NCBI GenBank assembly: GCA_963548155.1
Contig: CAUUTP010000088.1
Coordinates: forward strand, 1 to 8,326
Direction: 5' to 3'
Length of the DNA stretch: 8,326 bases
Source of the DNA: Eikenella sp963548155
GTDB taxonomy: Bacteria; Pseudomonadota; Gammaproteobacteria; Burkholderiales; Neisseriaceae
Shown: positions 1 to 5,402 of the stretch, in pieces
Position numbering within the stretch: position 1 is the first letter of the stretch
Layout of the letters: each line of letters opens with the position of its first letter
The notes under the pieces: generated by a model
Told to the model about the DNA's origin: nothing
The model's database searches: none
Seen by the model: the letters and a program-made list of their open reading frames with translations, nothing else
Position numbers and translations under genes: made by a program

Positions 1-114
1 GATATTTACGGACAATTTATTTTTGATTCCGTGGAACTTGAAGTTCCATTCTTTCGCAACGTTTCCCAATCTGAATTTGAACAAATCCTTCCACCCTTAG
101 AAAAGGCTGCTTGA
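1..114 (+). CDS. 3' end of an unidentified upstream gene (partial)
   Basis: Frame 1 is open from the first base to a TGA at 112-114, giving a 37-residue C-terminal fragment. The stop lies one base before the ATG of the replication initiator, so the two are probably co-transcribed and translationally coupled. The fragment is mixed acidic and hydrophobic (it includes FDSVELEVPFF and ends LEKAA), with no recognisable domain. In related phages the position just before the initiator is often taken by a small regulatory or hypothetical protein, but nothing here identifies it. A perfect 17-nt palindrome lies inside it at 32-48. The short length means it could be a chance open frame, although the tight junction with rep argues for a gene. 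Confidence 0.5.
   Translation, partial: DIYGQFIFDSVELEVPFFRNVSQSEFEQILPPLEKAA
32..48. repeat. Perfect 17-nt palindrome TGGAACTTGAAGTTCCA
   Basis: Two 8-base arms (32-39 and 41-48) are exact reverse complements around a single central G at position 40. It sits about 70 bp upstream of the replication initiator start, within the end of the preceding reading frame. It could be an operator for a dimeric regulator or part of a replication signal, or it may be incidental to the coding sequence. Confidence 0.5.
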
Positions 115-115
115 A

Positions 116-1420
116 ATGGAGCGCATCGAGAACAGACTAGATCAAGTCAGCGGCCAAGGTGAGCGGCGGCAGGCTGCGGAGCGGTTGGCGGCAGCGCGCC
201 AGCGCGACGCCGAACGCTCCGCGGCTTATGCAGCGTTCGAGCAGCGCATGAAAGAGCGTTGGGGCGTAGATATTAAAGCTGCTCGATTAGCCCCCCCCAC
301 GCTAACAGGGGGTGAGTTACAAAAACAGCGGGCAGTGAGTGAAAAATATCGCCGCATCGTAATTCGCAAAGGCAAAGCCGTTGAAGAAATCTTTAGGCGT
401 GGCATTAACGGCCATTTTGCCTTTATCGATCAATTAACGTTTGTTCTCGAAAAAGAAACCTTAAACAGATTATTTGACGCCCAAACCAACGAGCAAGAAG
501 AAATCGTAGCCCGCATGTCTCTATTCCTTCATGAAATCTTTGGTTTCGGCGTGTCCCATGATCGTGAAAAGTCAGCTAATTTTTATAGTAGCAGTTACAA
601 CATCGGCAATCATGAAATTAGTTATGGTGTTTTGTGCATTGGTGGCGGTATTAACCCGTCTAATCAATCCAGTTTATGCGTAGAACTAACGGCGACTGGT
701 CTAAATGCAGCAAAAGACGGCTGGGAACGGCGTTTGTATAACTGTACGCAAATGAAGGAAGTTCAAGGCTTTCGCTTTACTCGCGTTGATTTAGCCCATG
801 ATTTCCTAAGCGGTGAATACAGCGTTAATGATGCTTTGACCGCTTATAAAAATAGCGCTTTTACTAATTCCATTACTAAGCCGAAATTAAGACTAGAAGG
901 CGATGATTGGTACAACGAAACTAAACACGGCAGAACGCTTTATGTCGGTACTCGCCTATCTTCCCGCATGCTCCGCTTTTATGAAAAAGGCAAACAGCTA
1001 GGCGATAGCGAAAGCCCTTGGGTTCGTTGTGAACTCGAATTAAGAAGCAATGATTTAGTTATTCCGCTAGATGTTGTCATTCATCCGGGCGATTACCTAT
1101 CTGCACAATATCCCGAATTAAATCGTCTATTTGGTGAAAACGGCGTATTCGCCCAATCCCAGCCCAAGAAAATCGCCATCAAACAACGCATGGTTCAGGC
1201 AGGGATTGAGCATAGTATTAAATATTTGCGTATGCAGGGAAGCCGTGCCGTCAATATGCTGCTTGAACTCGGTAAGTCCACGGAAGAGATTATGCGCTTA
1301 TTTGATCCTGAAGCTGGCGTTCCAAAAAGCGTTCATCCCGGGCAGCACTTTGCCCAGCTTTTAAAAATTGATTGTATTTCTGAAAAGTTTCTTAACCCCG
1401 TCTGCGGATATAGCGGCTAG
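116..1420 (+). CDS. Filamentous phage replication initiation protein (RstA-like, Rep_trans family)
   Basis: This 434-residue protein is the probable rolling-circle initiator that nicks the double-stranded phage DNA at the plus origin. The conserved core covers roughly residues 95-345. It contains RVDLAHD (223-229), GRTLYVGTRLSSRMLRFYEKGKQLG-type sequence at 272-296 and WVRCELELR (302-310), which I recognise from initiators of Neisseria filamentous phages and CTX-type RstA. Y289 in the FYEKGKQ segment is a candidate nicking tyrosine, but that is inference. Residues 1-58 are a separate Arg/Ala/Glu-rich, probably coiled-coil segment encoded by very GC-rich DNA (line 181-240 is 73% GC, against 32% at 421-480). 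A run of eight C at 291-298 lies just after this segment. The start at 116 is favoured because it abuts the preceding TGA. The ribosome binding site is weak, which suggests translational coupling. Confidence 0.9.
   Translation: MERIENRLDQVSGQGERRQAAERLAAARQRDAERSAAYAAFEQRMKERWGVDIKAARLAPPTLTGGELQKQRAVSEKYRRIVIRKGKAVEEIFRRGINGHFAFIDQLTFVLEKETLNRLFDAQTNEQEEIVARMSLFLHEIFGFGVSHDREKSANFYSSSYNIGNHEISYGVLCIGGGINPSNQSSLCVELTATGLNAAKDGWERRLYNCTQMKEVQGFRFTRVDLAHDFLSGEYSVNDALTAYKNSAFTNSITKPKLRLEGDDWYNETKHGRTLYVGTRLSSRMLRFYEKGKQLGDSESPWVRCELELRSNDLVIPLDVVIHPGDYLSAQYPELNRLFGENGVFAQSQPKKIAIKQRMVQAGIEHSIKYLRMQGSRAVNMLLELGKSTEEIMRLFDPEAGVPKSVHPGQHFAQLLKIDCISEKFLNPVCGYSG
291..298 (+). repeat. C8 homopolymer inside rep
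   Basis: Eight consecutive C encode the Ala-Pro-Pro around residues 59-61 of the initiator. Five G follow at 308-312 and could pair with part of the tract. In Neisseriaceae, poly-C tracts in coding regions often switch genes by slipped-strand mispairing. A one-base change here would frameshift the protein before its catalytic core. Eight is at the short end for frequent switching. Confidence 0.6.
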
Positions 1421-1467
1421 ATGCCCTATCCGGCACATCAGACGATTATTTAAAAGGAGTAGTAACC

Positions 1468-1788
1468 ATGTTTGTACAAAAAGCAACCCTCATTGGCGCA
1501 AAACAATTCAAAGGCACGATTGAAGGCCGTGAATTTGATACCTGCAAAGTCCGTGTATTGATGGACGTGCCAAGCGAAGCCGAAAACGAATGCGGCTTAA
1601 ACGTAACCGAACTTAATTACGGAAAAAGTAGCAATTATTTAGGTTTGCGTGAATATAAATTTCCTGTCGATTGTGAACTTGAATTGGAAATAGAACTTAA
1701 ATCAGGCAAGCCACAATTAAACCTGAAAAACTTGAAAGTAAAAGCTCGCCAAGATCCTAAAGATAGTATCAAATATGGGGATTTATGA
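1468..1788 (+). CDS. Probable ssDNA-binding protein (gene V / pV analogue)
   Basis: This 106-residue soluble protein lies directly downstream of the initiator, the usual position of the pV-type ssDNA-binding protein that coats phage plus strands before extrusion. The N-terminal pattern (GAKQFKGTIEGREFDTCKVRV) followed by short beta-like segments and a GxSxNYLGLREYKFPVD region resembles small ssDNA-binding proteins I recall from beta-proteobacterial filamentous phages. The C-terminus is lysine-rich (LNLKNLKVKARQ). There is no signal peptide or membrane segment. A strong ribosome binding site, AAAGGAG, ends about 10 bases before the ATG. The gene overlaps the next one by four bases (ATGA). The call rests on position, size and a remembered pattern rather than an alignment. 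Another small DNA-binding regulator is the main alternative. Confidence 0.7.
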   Translation: MFVQKATLIGAKQFKGTIEGREFDTCKVRVLMDVPSEAENECGLNVTELNYGKSSNYLGLREYKFPVDCELELEIELKSGKPQLNLKNLKVKARQDPKDSIKYGDL

Positions 1789-1988
1789 AAGTCGTATTCG
1801 TTATTCAGGAATTAACGGAAGGCGCGTTTATAGGGGATGATGGTTTAGGCGGTATAGAATACGTCCGCAAATTAGATGAAGCCTTTAGATTTAAAAATCT
1901 AAATATTGCTTTAGAACATGCAAGAAATATAGATAGCAGTTTAAGAACTATCGCCATTTATTCTCTATATGAGCCTGTAATTTATTAA
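1785..1988 (+). CDS. Small hypothetical protein, 67 aa
   Basis: The start codon overlaps the stop of the pV-like gene in an ATGA junction, the classic sign of coupled translation and the main evidence that this is a gene. The protein is soluble, begins MKVVFVIQEL and has a plausible helix near residues 28-50 (VRKLDEAF through IALEHARNI). It has no cysteine and no membrane segment. I do not recognise a family. Its position suggests a role in replication or its control, but that is only context. A structured gap with a possible terminator follows immediately. Confidence 0.65.
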   Translation: MKVVFVIQELTEGAFIGDDGLGGIEYVRKLDEAFRFKNLNIALEHARNIDSSLRTIAIYSLYEPVIY

Positions 1989-2006
1989 ATAACTTAAGGG
2001 GCTTTC

Positions 2007-2065
2007 TGTCGTTGCCGGGCGGCCAGCGACATTAAACCTTTGAGAAGCCGCCCACCAATTTTTTT
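2007..2065 (+). terminator. Two mutually exclusive hairpins with a 3' T-run (terminator or attenuator candidate)
   Basis: Hairpin A pairs TGTCGTTG (2007-2014) with CAGCGACA (2024-2031), with one G-U pair. Its loop holds GGGCGGC (2017-2023), which is exactly complementary to GCCGCCC (2047-2053). Pairing of those two forms hairpin B, which is followed five bases later by seven T (2059-2065). The two stems cannot fold cleanly together, so the layout looks like an attenuator or a conditional terminator between the replication genes and the small membrane-protein genes. The gap between stem B and the T-run, and its 23-base loop, make it a non-ideal intrinsic terminator. Confidence 0.45.
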
Positions 2066-2075
2066 GGAAGCAGAA

Positions 2076-2201
2076 ATGTTAACCGGTATTGCAAACATAA
2101 TCGTTCCGCTGGTCAAACAGCAAGAATTAGTCGATATGCTGATTCAAAACATAGGGATGATATTAGCATTACTGCTTCTTTGTTTTGTTTTGAAGCATTA
2201 A
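2076..2201 (+). CDS. Small single-span membrane protein, 41 aa
   Basis: This ORF begins MLTGIANIIVPLV. A possibly amphipathic N-terminal part (residues 1-24) is followed by a hydrophobic segment (about 26-39, rich in Leu/Ile/Ala) and a short Lys-His tail. A clear ribosome binding site, GGAAG at 2066-2070, lies five bases before the ATG. Size and topology resemble the tiny minor coat proteins of filamentous phages (pVII and pIX, 33 and 32 aa in Ff phages) and the short proteins encoded near pVIII. I infer a virion-tip or assembly role. A holin-like or purely regulatory micropeptide cannot be excluded. It is followed by a gap containing a repeated TTATCCGG motif. Confidence 0.6.
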   Translation: MLTGIANIIVPLVKQQELVDMLIQNIGMILALLLLCFVLKH

Positions 2202-2211
2202 CGTTATCCGG
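2197..2211 (+). repeat. Copy 1 of the repeat ATTAACGYTATCCGG
   Basis: ATTAACGTTATCCGG overlaps the stop codon of the 41-aa gene. A second copy differing at one base occurs at 2427-2441, and the core CTATCCGG also occurs at 1426-1433. All three lie in the gap just after a stop codon and before the next gene's ribosome binding site. Confidence 0.5.
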
Positions 2212-2263
2212 TAAGTAACTGAAAAATCTTTCACGATCCATTAATTTTTCGAGAGGAGTAAAA

Positions 2264-2413
2264 ATGCCATTTTATAGTTATGAAGAATTTGAAGAAGCCG
2301 TCGGAGAAATCGACGATGCTGAAATGGTAGATGATTTCCATACTTGGGAAGAGCTTCAGGAAGAGTATCCGGATGGCGTATTTGACGAAGATGCCGAATT
2401 TATCCCGTTCTGA
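2264..2413 (+). CDS. Very acidic small protein, 49 aa
   Basis: The ATG at 2264 follows a strong ribosome binding site, GAGAGGAG. The 49-residue product begins MPFYSYEEFEEAV and contains 19 Asp/Glu and no Lys or Arg. It has no membrane segment and no cysteine. Aromatic residues (F, Y, W) are spread among the acidic ones. Such a composition is typical of DNA-mimic proteins (anti-restriction or anti-repressor) and of proteins that bind basic partners, but I recognise no family. Its place between the 41-aa membrane protein and pVIII is unusual for a coat gene. A role in regulating the ssDNA-binding protein or in host-defence evasion is speculation. The good ribosome binding site and tight packing support a real gene. 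Confidence 0.6.
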   Translation: MPFYSYEEFEEAVGEIDDAEMVDDFHTWEELQEEYPDGVFDEDAEFIPF

Positions 2414-2426
2414 CTGTTTTTAAGAA

Positions 2427-2452
2427 ATTAACGCTATCCGGGCGGCGTTAAT
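2427..2452 (+). promoter_or_regulatory. Inverted repeat upstream of the major coat gene
   Basis: ATTAACGC (2427-2434) and GCGTTAAT (2445-2452) are exact 8-base reverse complements around a 10-base loop containing ATCCGGGC. The left arm and loop form copy 2 of the ATTAACGYTATCCGG repeat. The 9-mer CCGGGCGGC spanning the loop and right arm (2438-2446) also occurs in the structured gap at 2015-2023. The hairpin lies 45 bases upstream of the pVIII start. It could be an operator, an mRNA-stabilising stem or a processing site for high coat-protein expression. No convincing -35/-10 pair was seen. Confidence 0.5.
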
Positions 2453-2497
2453 CAAGTCAATGCCCGATTACAAAAACTTGTTTTAAAGGAAAACATC

Positions 2498-2707
2498 ATG
2501 TTGAAACATAAAGCAACAGCCCTGGCCGTTATGGCCTCCGCCTTCATCGCTACTAACGCTTCTGCTGGTGCGGTAGCCGATGCAGTAACCGCCGCTACTG
2601 GCGATTTCAAAGCTGACCTGGCTTCTGTTGGCGGTATTGCCGTAGGTCTCGGCCTGATCGGTATCGCCTTCATCGCCGGTATCCGTTTGATCAAACGCGC
2701 GGTGTAA
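2498..2707 (+). CDS. Major coat protein precursor (pVIII-type)
   Basis: The 69-residue precursor has a textbook layout. Residues 1-23 are a signal peptide: Lys at positions 3 and 5, a hydrophobic core, and ASA at the cleavage point. The mature protein is then about 46 residues, beginning GAVADAV. It has an acidic N-terminal amphipathic helix (ADAVTAATGDFKADL), one membrane span (roughly residues 43-62, Gly/Ile/Leu/Ala-rich) and a basic C-terminus (RLIKRAV) that contacts the phage DNA. This matches the size and charge layout of the Ff pVIII coat (50 aa mature). AAAGGA lies eight bases before the ATG. It is the helical-shell subunit, inserted in the inner membrane before assembly. No strong terminator follows, so read-through into the downstream coat genes is likely. 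Confidence 0.92.
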   Translation: MLKHKATALAVMASAFIATNASAGAVADAVTAATGDFKADLASVGGIAVGLGLIGIAFIAGIRLIKRAV

Positions 2708-2725
2708 AGAGTAAGGGCAGGCATC

Positions 2726-3031
2726 ATGGAAGGCTATTTGGCAGGAGGTCAATGCTTCGGCTCTGTGCAGGAAGCGTCCGATTACAAAATGTCCCAAGTG
2801 GTGCCCGCCATTACCGCAGATGGGAGCCTAAAAACTCCCGTCTATCAAAACGGCAAGTGGTATTACGGCTCGCAGGAAGTCAAGCTCACTTTCCCGCCGT
2901 GCGATCCGGCCGCCTACATTACAGATGGCGCCCTAGTCGCTTCAGTCGCCATATCAGTTGCCGCTTTCGCCTTCGTTGTCCGTTGGACAATCCGCGTATT
3001 CCGGCAAACCAATGAAAATCCCGAAAAATGA
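2726..3031 (+). CDS. Small phage membrane protein, 101 aa, between pVIII and the acidic-tail protein
   Basis: About 65 N-terminal residues contain two cysteines (C10, C59) and a QNGKWYYGSQ segment. One membrane span follows (about 67-88) and then a basic tail (RWTIRVFRQ). By the positive-inside rule the N-terminus faces the periplasm, and the two cysteines could form a disulphide. No classic signal peptide is seen. Equivalent small proteins downstream of pVIII occur in Neisseria-type filamentous phages, but I cannot assign a named family. A minor virion or assembly protein is the most likely role. The gene overlaps the next by four bases (ATGA at 3028-3031), indicating coupled translation. 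An AAGGG/AGG ribosome binding site lies just upstream. Confidence 0.7.
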   Translation: MEGYLAGGQCFGSVQEASDYKMSQVVPAITADGSLKTPVYQNGKWYYGSQEVKLTFPPCDPAAYITDGALVASVAISVAAFAFVVRWTIRVFRQTNENPEK

Positions 3032-3759
3032 GCGATCTGAACAAAATTCAGCCACCGAAAAAAGGCATTGAAATGGTTAAGGGCGGGGGCTATCCCGCTA
3101 AAGCTGTTTCTACCAGTGTTCAGCAACATACCGCACCCATTCAAACCGATATGTATTTGATCGGTGCCCAAGTGGTTCAATGGGCATTGATTGGGCTGGC
3201 TTTCTATGCCGCTCTTCGTTTGTTTAGAAGCGCCATTATGGATGCTCTTGGCTTTAGAAAAAGCCGCCGCGAATTTAAAGAAGCAAATGCACTCAATGAA
3301 AACGGATTGGAAAACTTGGATCAAGATCCAATGAGTGAAGAAGAACAAGAAACATATATTCCAAGTAGTGAGCCATTAGCTGAATATGAAGGTTTTGACG
3401 GAGAAGAACCGCCCGACAATATGCCGGATAGCCCTGAAGAAGATCCGGGTTTGCAATACGATTTAGAAAATGAGCGGTGGGAAATCAATGCCAGTGCCGC
3501 TTTGCAAGAAGGTCATGAATACGGTTCGGATGAGTTTTATAGCCGTATTGCGGAATTAGAGGAAGCGGATAGGTTGGCTGAAGAGTATGAACCTTCTGAA
3601 TCTGATGATGAGCCGCCGGAACACGATATGTCGCTAGATGATGAAGCTTTAGAAATAGCTGTTGCCGAATCAGATGATTGGGAGGCTGAGGCTAACTCCG
3701 GTGCGTTGGATGAGCGTGTGGTACGAATCAAACAGGAATTGCAACAGGAAAACCAATAA
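3028..3759 (+). CDS. Membrane protein with a long acidic cytoplasmic tail, 243 aa
   Basis: Residues 1-42 are polar. Residues 43-66 form one membrane span, followed at once by a basic stretch (RLFRSA through FRKSRREFK), which predicts an N-out, C-in orientation. Residues 81-243 form a low-complexity acidic tail with 55 Asp/Glu and only 8 Lys/Arg, many Pro and Ser, and no cysteine. The tail should lie in the cytoplasm where phage DNA is packaged. I recognise no family. The start overlaps the preceding stop (ATGA), and the stop overlaps the next start (TAATG), so it belongs to the coat/assembly operon. A scaffold at the assembly site, a Zot partner or a DNA-mimicking displacer of the ssDNA-binding protein are all speculative options. 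Confidence 0.75.
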   Translation: MSDLNKIQPPKKGIEMVKGGGYPAKAVSTSVQQHTAPIQTDMYLIGAQVVQWALIGLAFYAALRLFRSAIMDALGFRKSRREFKEANALNENGLENLDQDPMSEEEQETYIPSSEPLAEYEGFDGEEPPDNMPDSPEEDPGLQYDLENERWEINASAALQEGHEYGSDEFYSRIAELEEADRLAEEYEPSESDDEPPEHDMSLDDEALEIAVAESDDWEAEANSGALDERVVRIKQELQQENQ

Positions 3760-3827
3760 TGCCACCTGAAATCTACTTTCTAGCCGGTTTTGCCGTGGTT
3801 ATTCCCGCCATCATCATGTTTTTGTAA
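3759..3827 (+). CDS. Hydrophobic micropeptide ORF, 22 aa
   Basis: The ATG overlaps the preceding stop in a TAATG junction, which permits reinitiation by terminating ribosomes. The product begins MPPEIYFLAGF and is almost wholly hydrophobic, enough for one membrane span. Filamentous phages encode very short hydrophobic virion-tip proteins (pVII, pIX), and this lies between coat genes and zot, but at 22 residues it is shorter than those. The evidence is the overlap and the composition. No separate ribosome binding site is evident beyond AACAGGA in the preceding gene. Confidence 0.45.
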   Translation: MPPEIYFLAGFAVVIPAIIMFL

Positions 3828-3864
3828 AACTGCGGCCAGTGTTTAAACTCAAAGGTAAACAACA

Positions 3865-4992
3865 ATGATTTCACTGATTACAGGTCTGCCCGGCATGGGC
3901 AAAACCTCCCTCATGGTCTATATGCTGCTCAATCGCAAAGATTTGCAGAATAGGCCGGTCTATGTTGACGGCATTCCGGAATTACAGGTTAAACATGAAG
4001 AAGTACCCGAAGGCGAAAGTATGGAAACATGGCACCAATGGGCGCCGGATGGTTCGATACTCGTTATTGATGAAGCACAGCGGGTCTTTCGTCCGCGCCC
4101 CGCGGGGGCGAAAGTACCCGACTATGTACAGGCTCTTGAAACGCATCGCCATAAGGGTATTGATATCTTTGTACTCACGCAGCATCCGCGGTTGATTGAC
4201 GTCCATCTAAGAAGCCTGATCGGGGAACATCGCAACATCAGCCGCACCATGCTCGGCCTGCGCCGTGTTTCCTACTGGCAGCGTTGCGCTAACCCGGAAG
4301 CCCGGGCAGATGTGGCCGAAGCCAAAAACAGCATATTCATGCCGAAAAAAAGCGTATTCGGTATGTACAAATCAGCCAGTGAACACACCAAGCTTAAAGG
4401 CTCGGTTAGCGCGTGGATCTACACCATCCCCGTTGTGATTGTCATAGTCGGCTATCTCATGTCCTACGTTTGGGCAAGCTATCAGCGCAAAATTCATCCA
4501 GAACAAGCCCAACAGCAACAAGCCCAACAATATCAACAGCAGCCGCAAAATTACCAGCAACAGCAAGGCGGCCAGTATCAGCCGGCCGGCAGCTATGCCG
4601 ATCAATCAGCGGCCAATCAGCAACCGTCTGATAACAACCTGAAGCCTGAAGATTGGCAGCCTGCCATAGATGGCCAGCCTTGGACTGCTCCCATCTATAA
4701 CAACCATAACCGCAATATCCAAACCATGCCCTACCCTGTTGCCTGTGTGCAAACCGATACAAGCTGCACTTGTTACACAGAACAGGCCACACCCTTAGAT
4801 CTGCCTGCCAAGCAATGTCAAAACTACGTTAAAAACGGCATATACAACCCCTATAAGGCACGGCAGGAAACCGCTGACAACGCACCGCAGGGCAGTTATG
4901 GCGGCGGCAGCGGGGCAAGTGTCCTGAGCTTGGATAGTCCTGCTAAGGCTACCATGGCACATGCGGAAATTAGGGGGACTATGGGGCAATAG
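3865..4992 (+). CDS. zot: Zot family protein / pI-type assembly ATPase
   Basis: This 375-residue protein is the inner-membrane ATPase that drives assembly and extrusion of filamentous virions. The N-terminal cytoplasmic domain (about 1-175) has a Walker A motif GLPGMGKTS (residues 7-15) and a Walker B ILVIDE (65-70), followed by AQR. A TQHP segment (105-108) is also typical of the family. One membrane span covers about 184-205. The periplasmic part starts with a Gln-rich linker (about 214-237). It then has a Cys-containing region (C294, C301, C303, C318) with the CTCYTEQATPL pattern that I recognise from Neisseria Zot proteins. The start is preceded by AAAGG at about nine bases. In M13 the equivalent pI works with pXI and the secretin pIV. 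No secretin gene is visible here. Confidence 0.93.
   Translation: MISLITGLPGMGKTSLMVYMLLNRKDLQNRPVYVDGIPELQVKHEEVPEGESMETWHQWAPDGSILVIDEAQRVFRPRPAGAKVPDYVQALETHRHKGIDIFVLTQHPRLIDVHLRSLIGEHRNISRTMLGLRRVSYWQRCANPEARADVAEAKNSIFMPKKSVFGMYKSASEHTKLKGSVSAWIYTIPVVIVIVGYLMSYVWASYQRKIHPEQAQQQQAQQYQQQPQNYQQQQGGQYQPAGSYADQSAANQQPSDNNLKPEDWQPAIDGQPWTAPIYNNHNRNIQTMPYPVACVQTDTSCTCYTEQATPLDLPAKQCQNYVKNGIYNPYKARQETADNAPQGSYGGGSGASVLSLDSPAKATMAHAEIRGTMGQ
4501..4572 (+). repeat. CAA/CAG-rich Gln-coding tract in zot, with a 15-nt tandem unit
   Basis: A low-complexity CAA/CAG tract encodes the Gln-rich periplasmic linker just after the membrane span. CAAGCCCAACA occurs at 4504-4514 and again at 4519-4529, a 15-nt offset that adds five residues per unit. 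Unit gain or loss keeps the frame and would change only linker length. Confidence 0.6.
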
Positions 4993-5012
4993 GTTTTAGG
5001 AAGGATGACAAG

Positions 5013-5207
5013 ATGAAATGTGAATATCCGTTTATAAGGATTGAAATGGTTAATGGCTATTATTCGGTTATTTTGTATTTGAGTGAGGATAGGCATTCGC
5101 CTATATCAATGACTTTTTTAGATTATGAGTTATCTAGGAAACTGGCGGAATCACAAGGGGCTTTGTTGGGGGTAAGGGTTTTAGACGGTTATTACAGGGA
5201 TTTTTAA
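5013..5207 (+). CDS. Small hypothetical protein, 64 aa
   Basis: The ATG follows an AGGAAGGATGACAAG leader with a good ribosome binding site, 20 bases after the zot stop, in the same direction. The product is soluble, with a beta-like first half (RIEMVNGYYSVILYL), a middle helix (DYELSRKLAES) and a Tyr-rich end (VLDGYYRDF). I recognise no family. The DNA is T/G-rich and poor in C, like the next two genes and unlike zot, suggesting that 4993-6030 has a different history from the flanks. A regulatory role is possible, since the structured gap follows directly. Confidence 0.55.
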   Translation: MKCEYPFIRIEMVNGYYSVILYLSEDRHSPISMTFLDYELSRKLAESQGALLGVRVLDGYYRDF

Positions 5208-5402
5208 TGGTTTCCTTTGTGTGTTTGGATTAGATGCCTGGCGGAATTGACTGCTTGCAGTCGATTTCGGCAGGTATCCGCCAAGCGATAGCGCGGCAGG
5301 GGTGCTGCAAATGGCATGAGGCTACCTGAAAAGGTAGCCAAACCTGCCCGGATTGGTTAAGCTGGCCTTTCGTTTAATTTTGTAATGAAAGGTTGCAGTA
5401 AA
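5208..5402. other. Structured intergenic region: candidate replication origin or regulatory element
   Basis: This 195-bp gap has no convincing ORF and carries several nested inverted repeats. TGGCGGA (5239-5245) pairs with TCCGCCA (5277-5283) and encloses a long stem, 5245-5254 with 5257-5266 (one T-G mismatch, tip GCTTGC). GGCAGGT (5269-5275) can pair with ACCTGCC (5342-5348), enclosing the uptake-sequence hairpin at 5320-5339. Filamentous phages keep their origins and packaging signal in a similarly folded intergenic region, so this is the best origin candidate here. A weak promoter-like pair, TTGGTT (5353-5358) and TAATTT (5375-5380) with a 16-base spacer, precedes the next gene. Origin function is inferred only from structure. 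Confidence 0.45.
5319..5339 (+). repeat. Eikenella-type DNA uptake sequence within a hairpin
   Basis: AGGCTACCTGAA (5319-5330) is the DNA-uptake-sequence dialect I know for Eikenella corrodens. Its GGCTACCT (5320-5327) pairs exactly with AGGTAGCC (5332-5339) across a GAAA loop, giving an 8-bp stem. Uptake sequences arranged as inverted pairs often double as terminators in Neisseriaceae. There is no T-run here, and the second arm is only a partial uptake sequence. Confidence 0.75.

Noticed and set aside
104..115. AGGCTGCTTGAA as a third uptake sequence
   Set aside because: It differs from AGGCTACCTGAA at two positions, and it lies over the stop/start junction of two genes, where coding needs may explain it.
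1131..1364. Plus-strand open frame of 77 codons inside rep
   Set aside because: It overlaps the conserved initiator in another frame and has no recognisable features.
2483..2797. Minus-strand open frame of 104 codons opposite pVIII
   Set aside because: It is a shadow of the well-supported pVIII gene, has no ribosome binding site and runs against all genes in the window.
2914..3348. Minus-strand open frame of 144 codons opposite the 101-aa and 243-aa genes
   Set aside because: No supported start, and it lies antisense to two genes joined by an ATGA overlap. It is best explained by codon bias of the real strand.
4457..4792. Minus-strand open frame opposite the Gln-rich part of zot
   Set aside because: The reverse complement of CAA/CAG repeats is rich in TTG/CTG and stays open by composition. 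No independent evidence of a gene.
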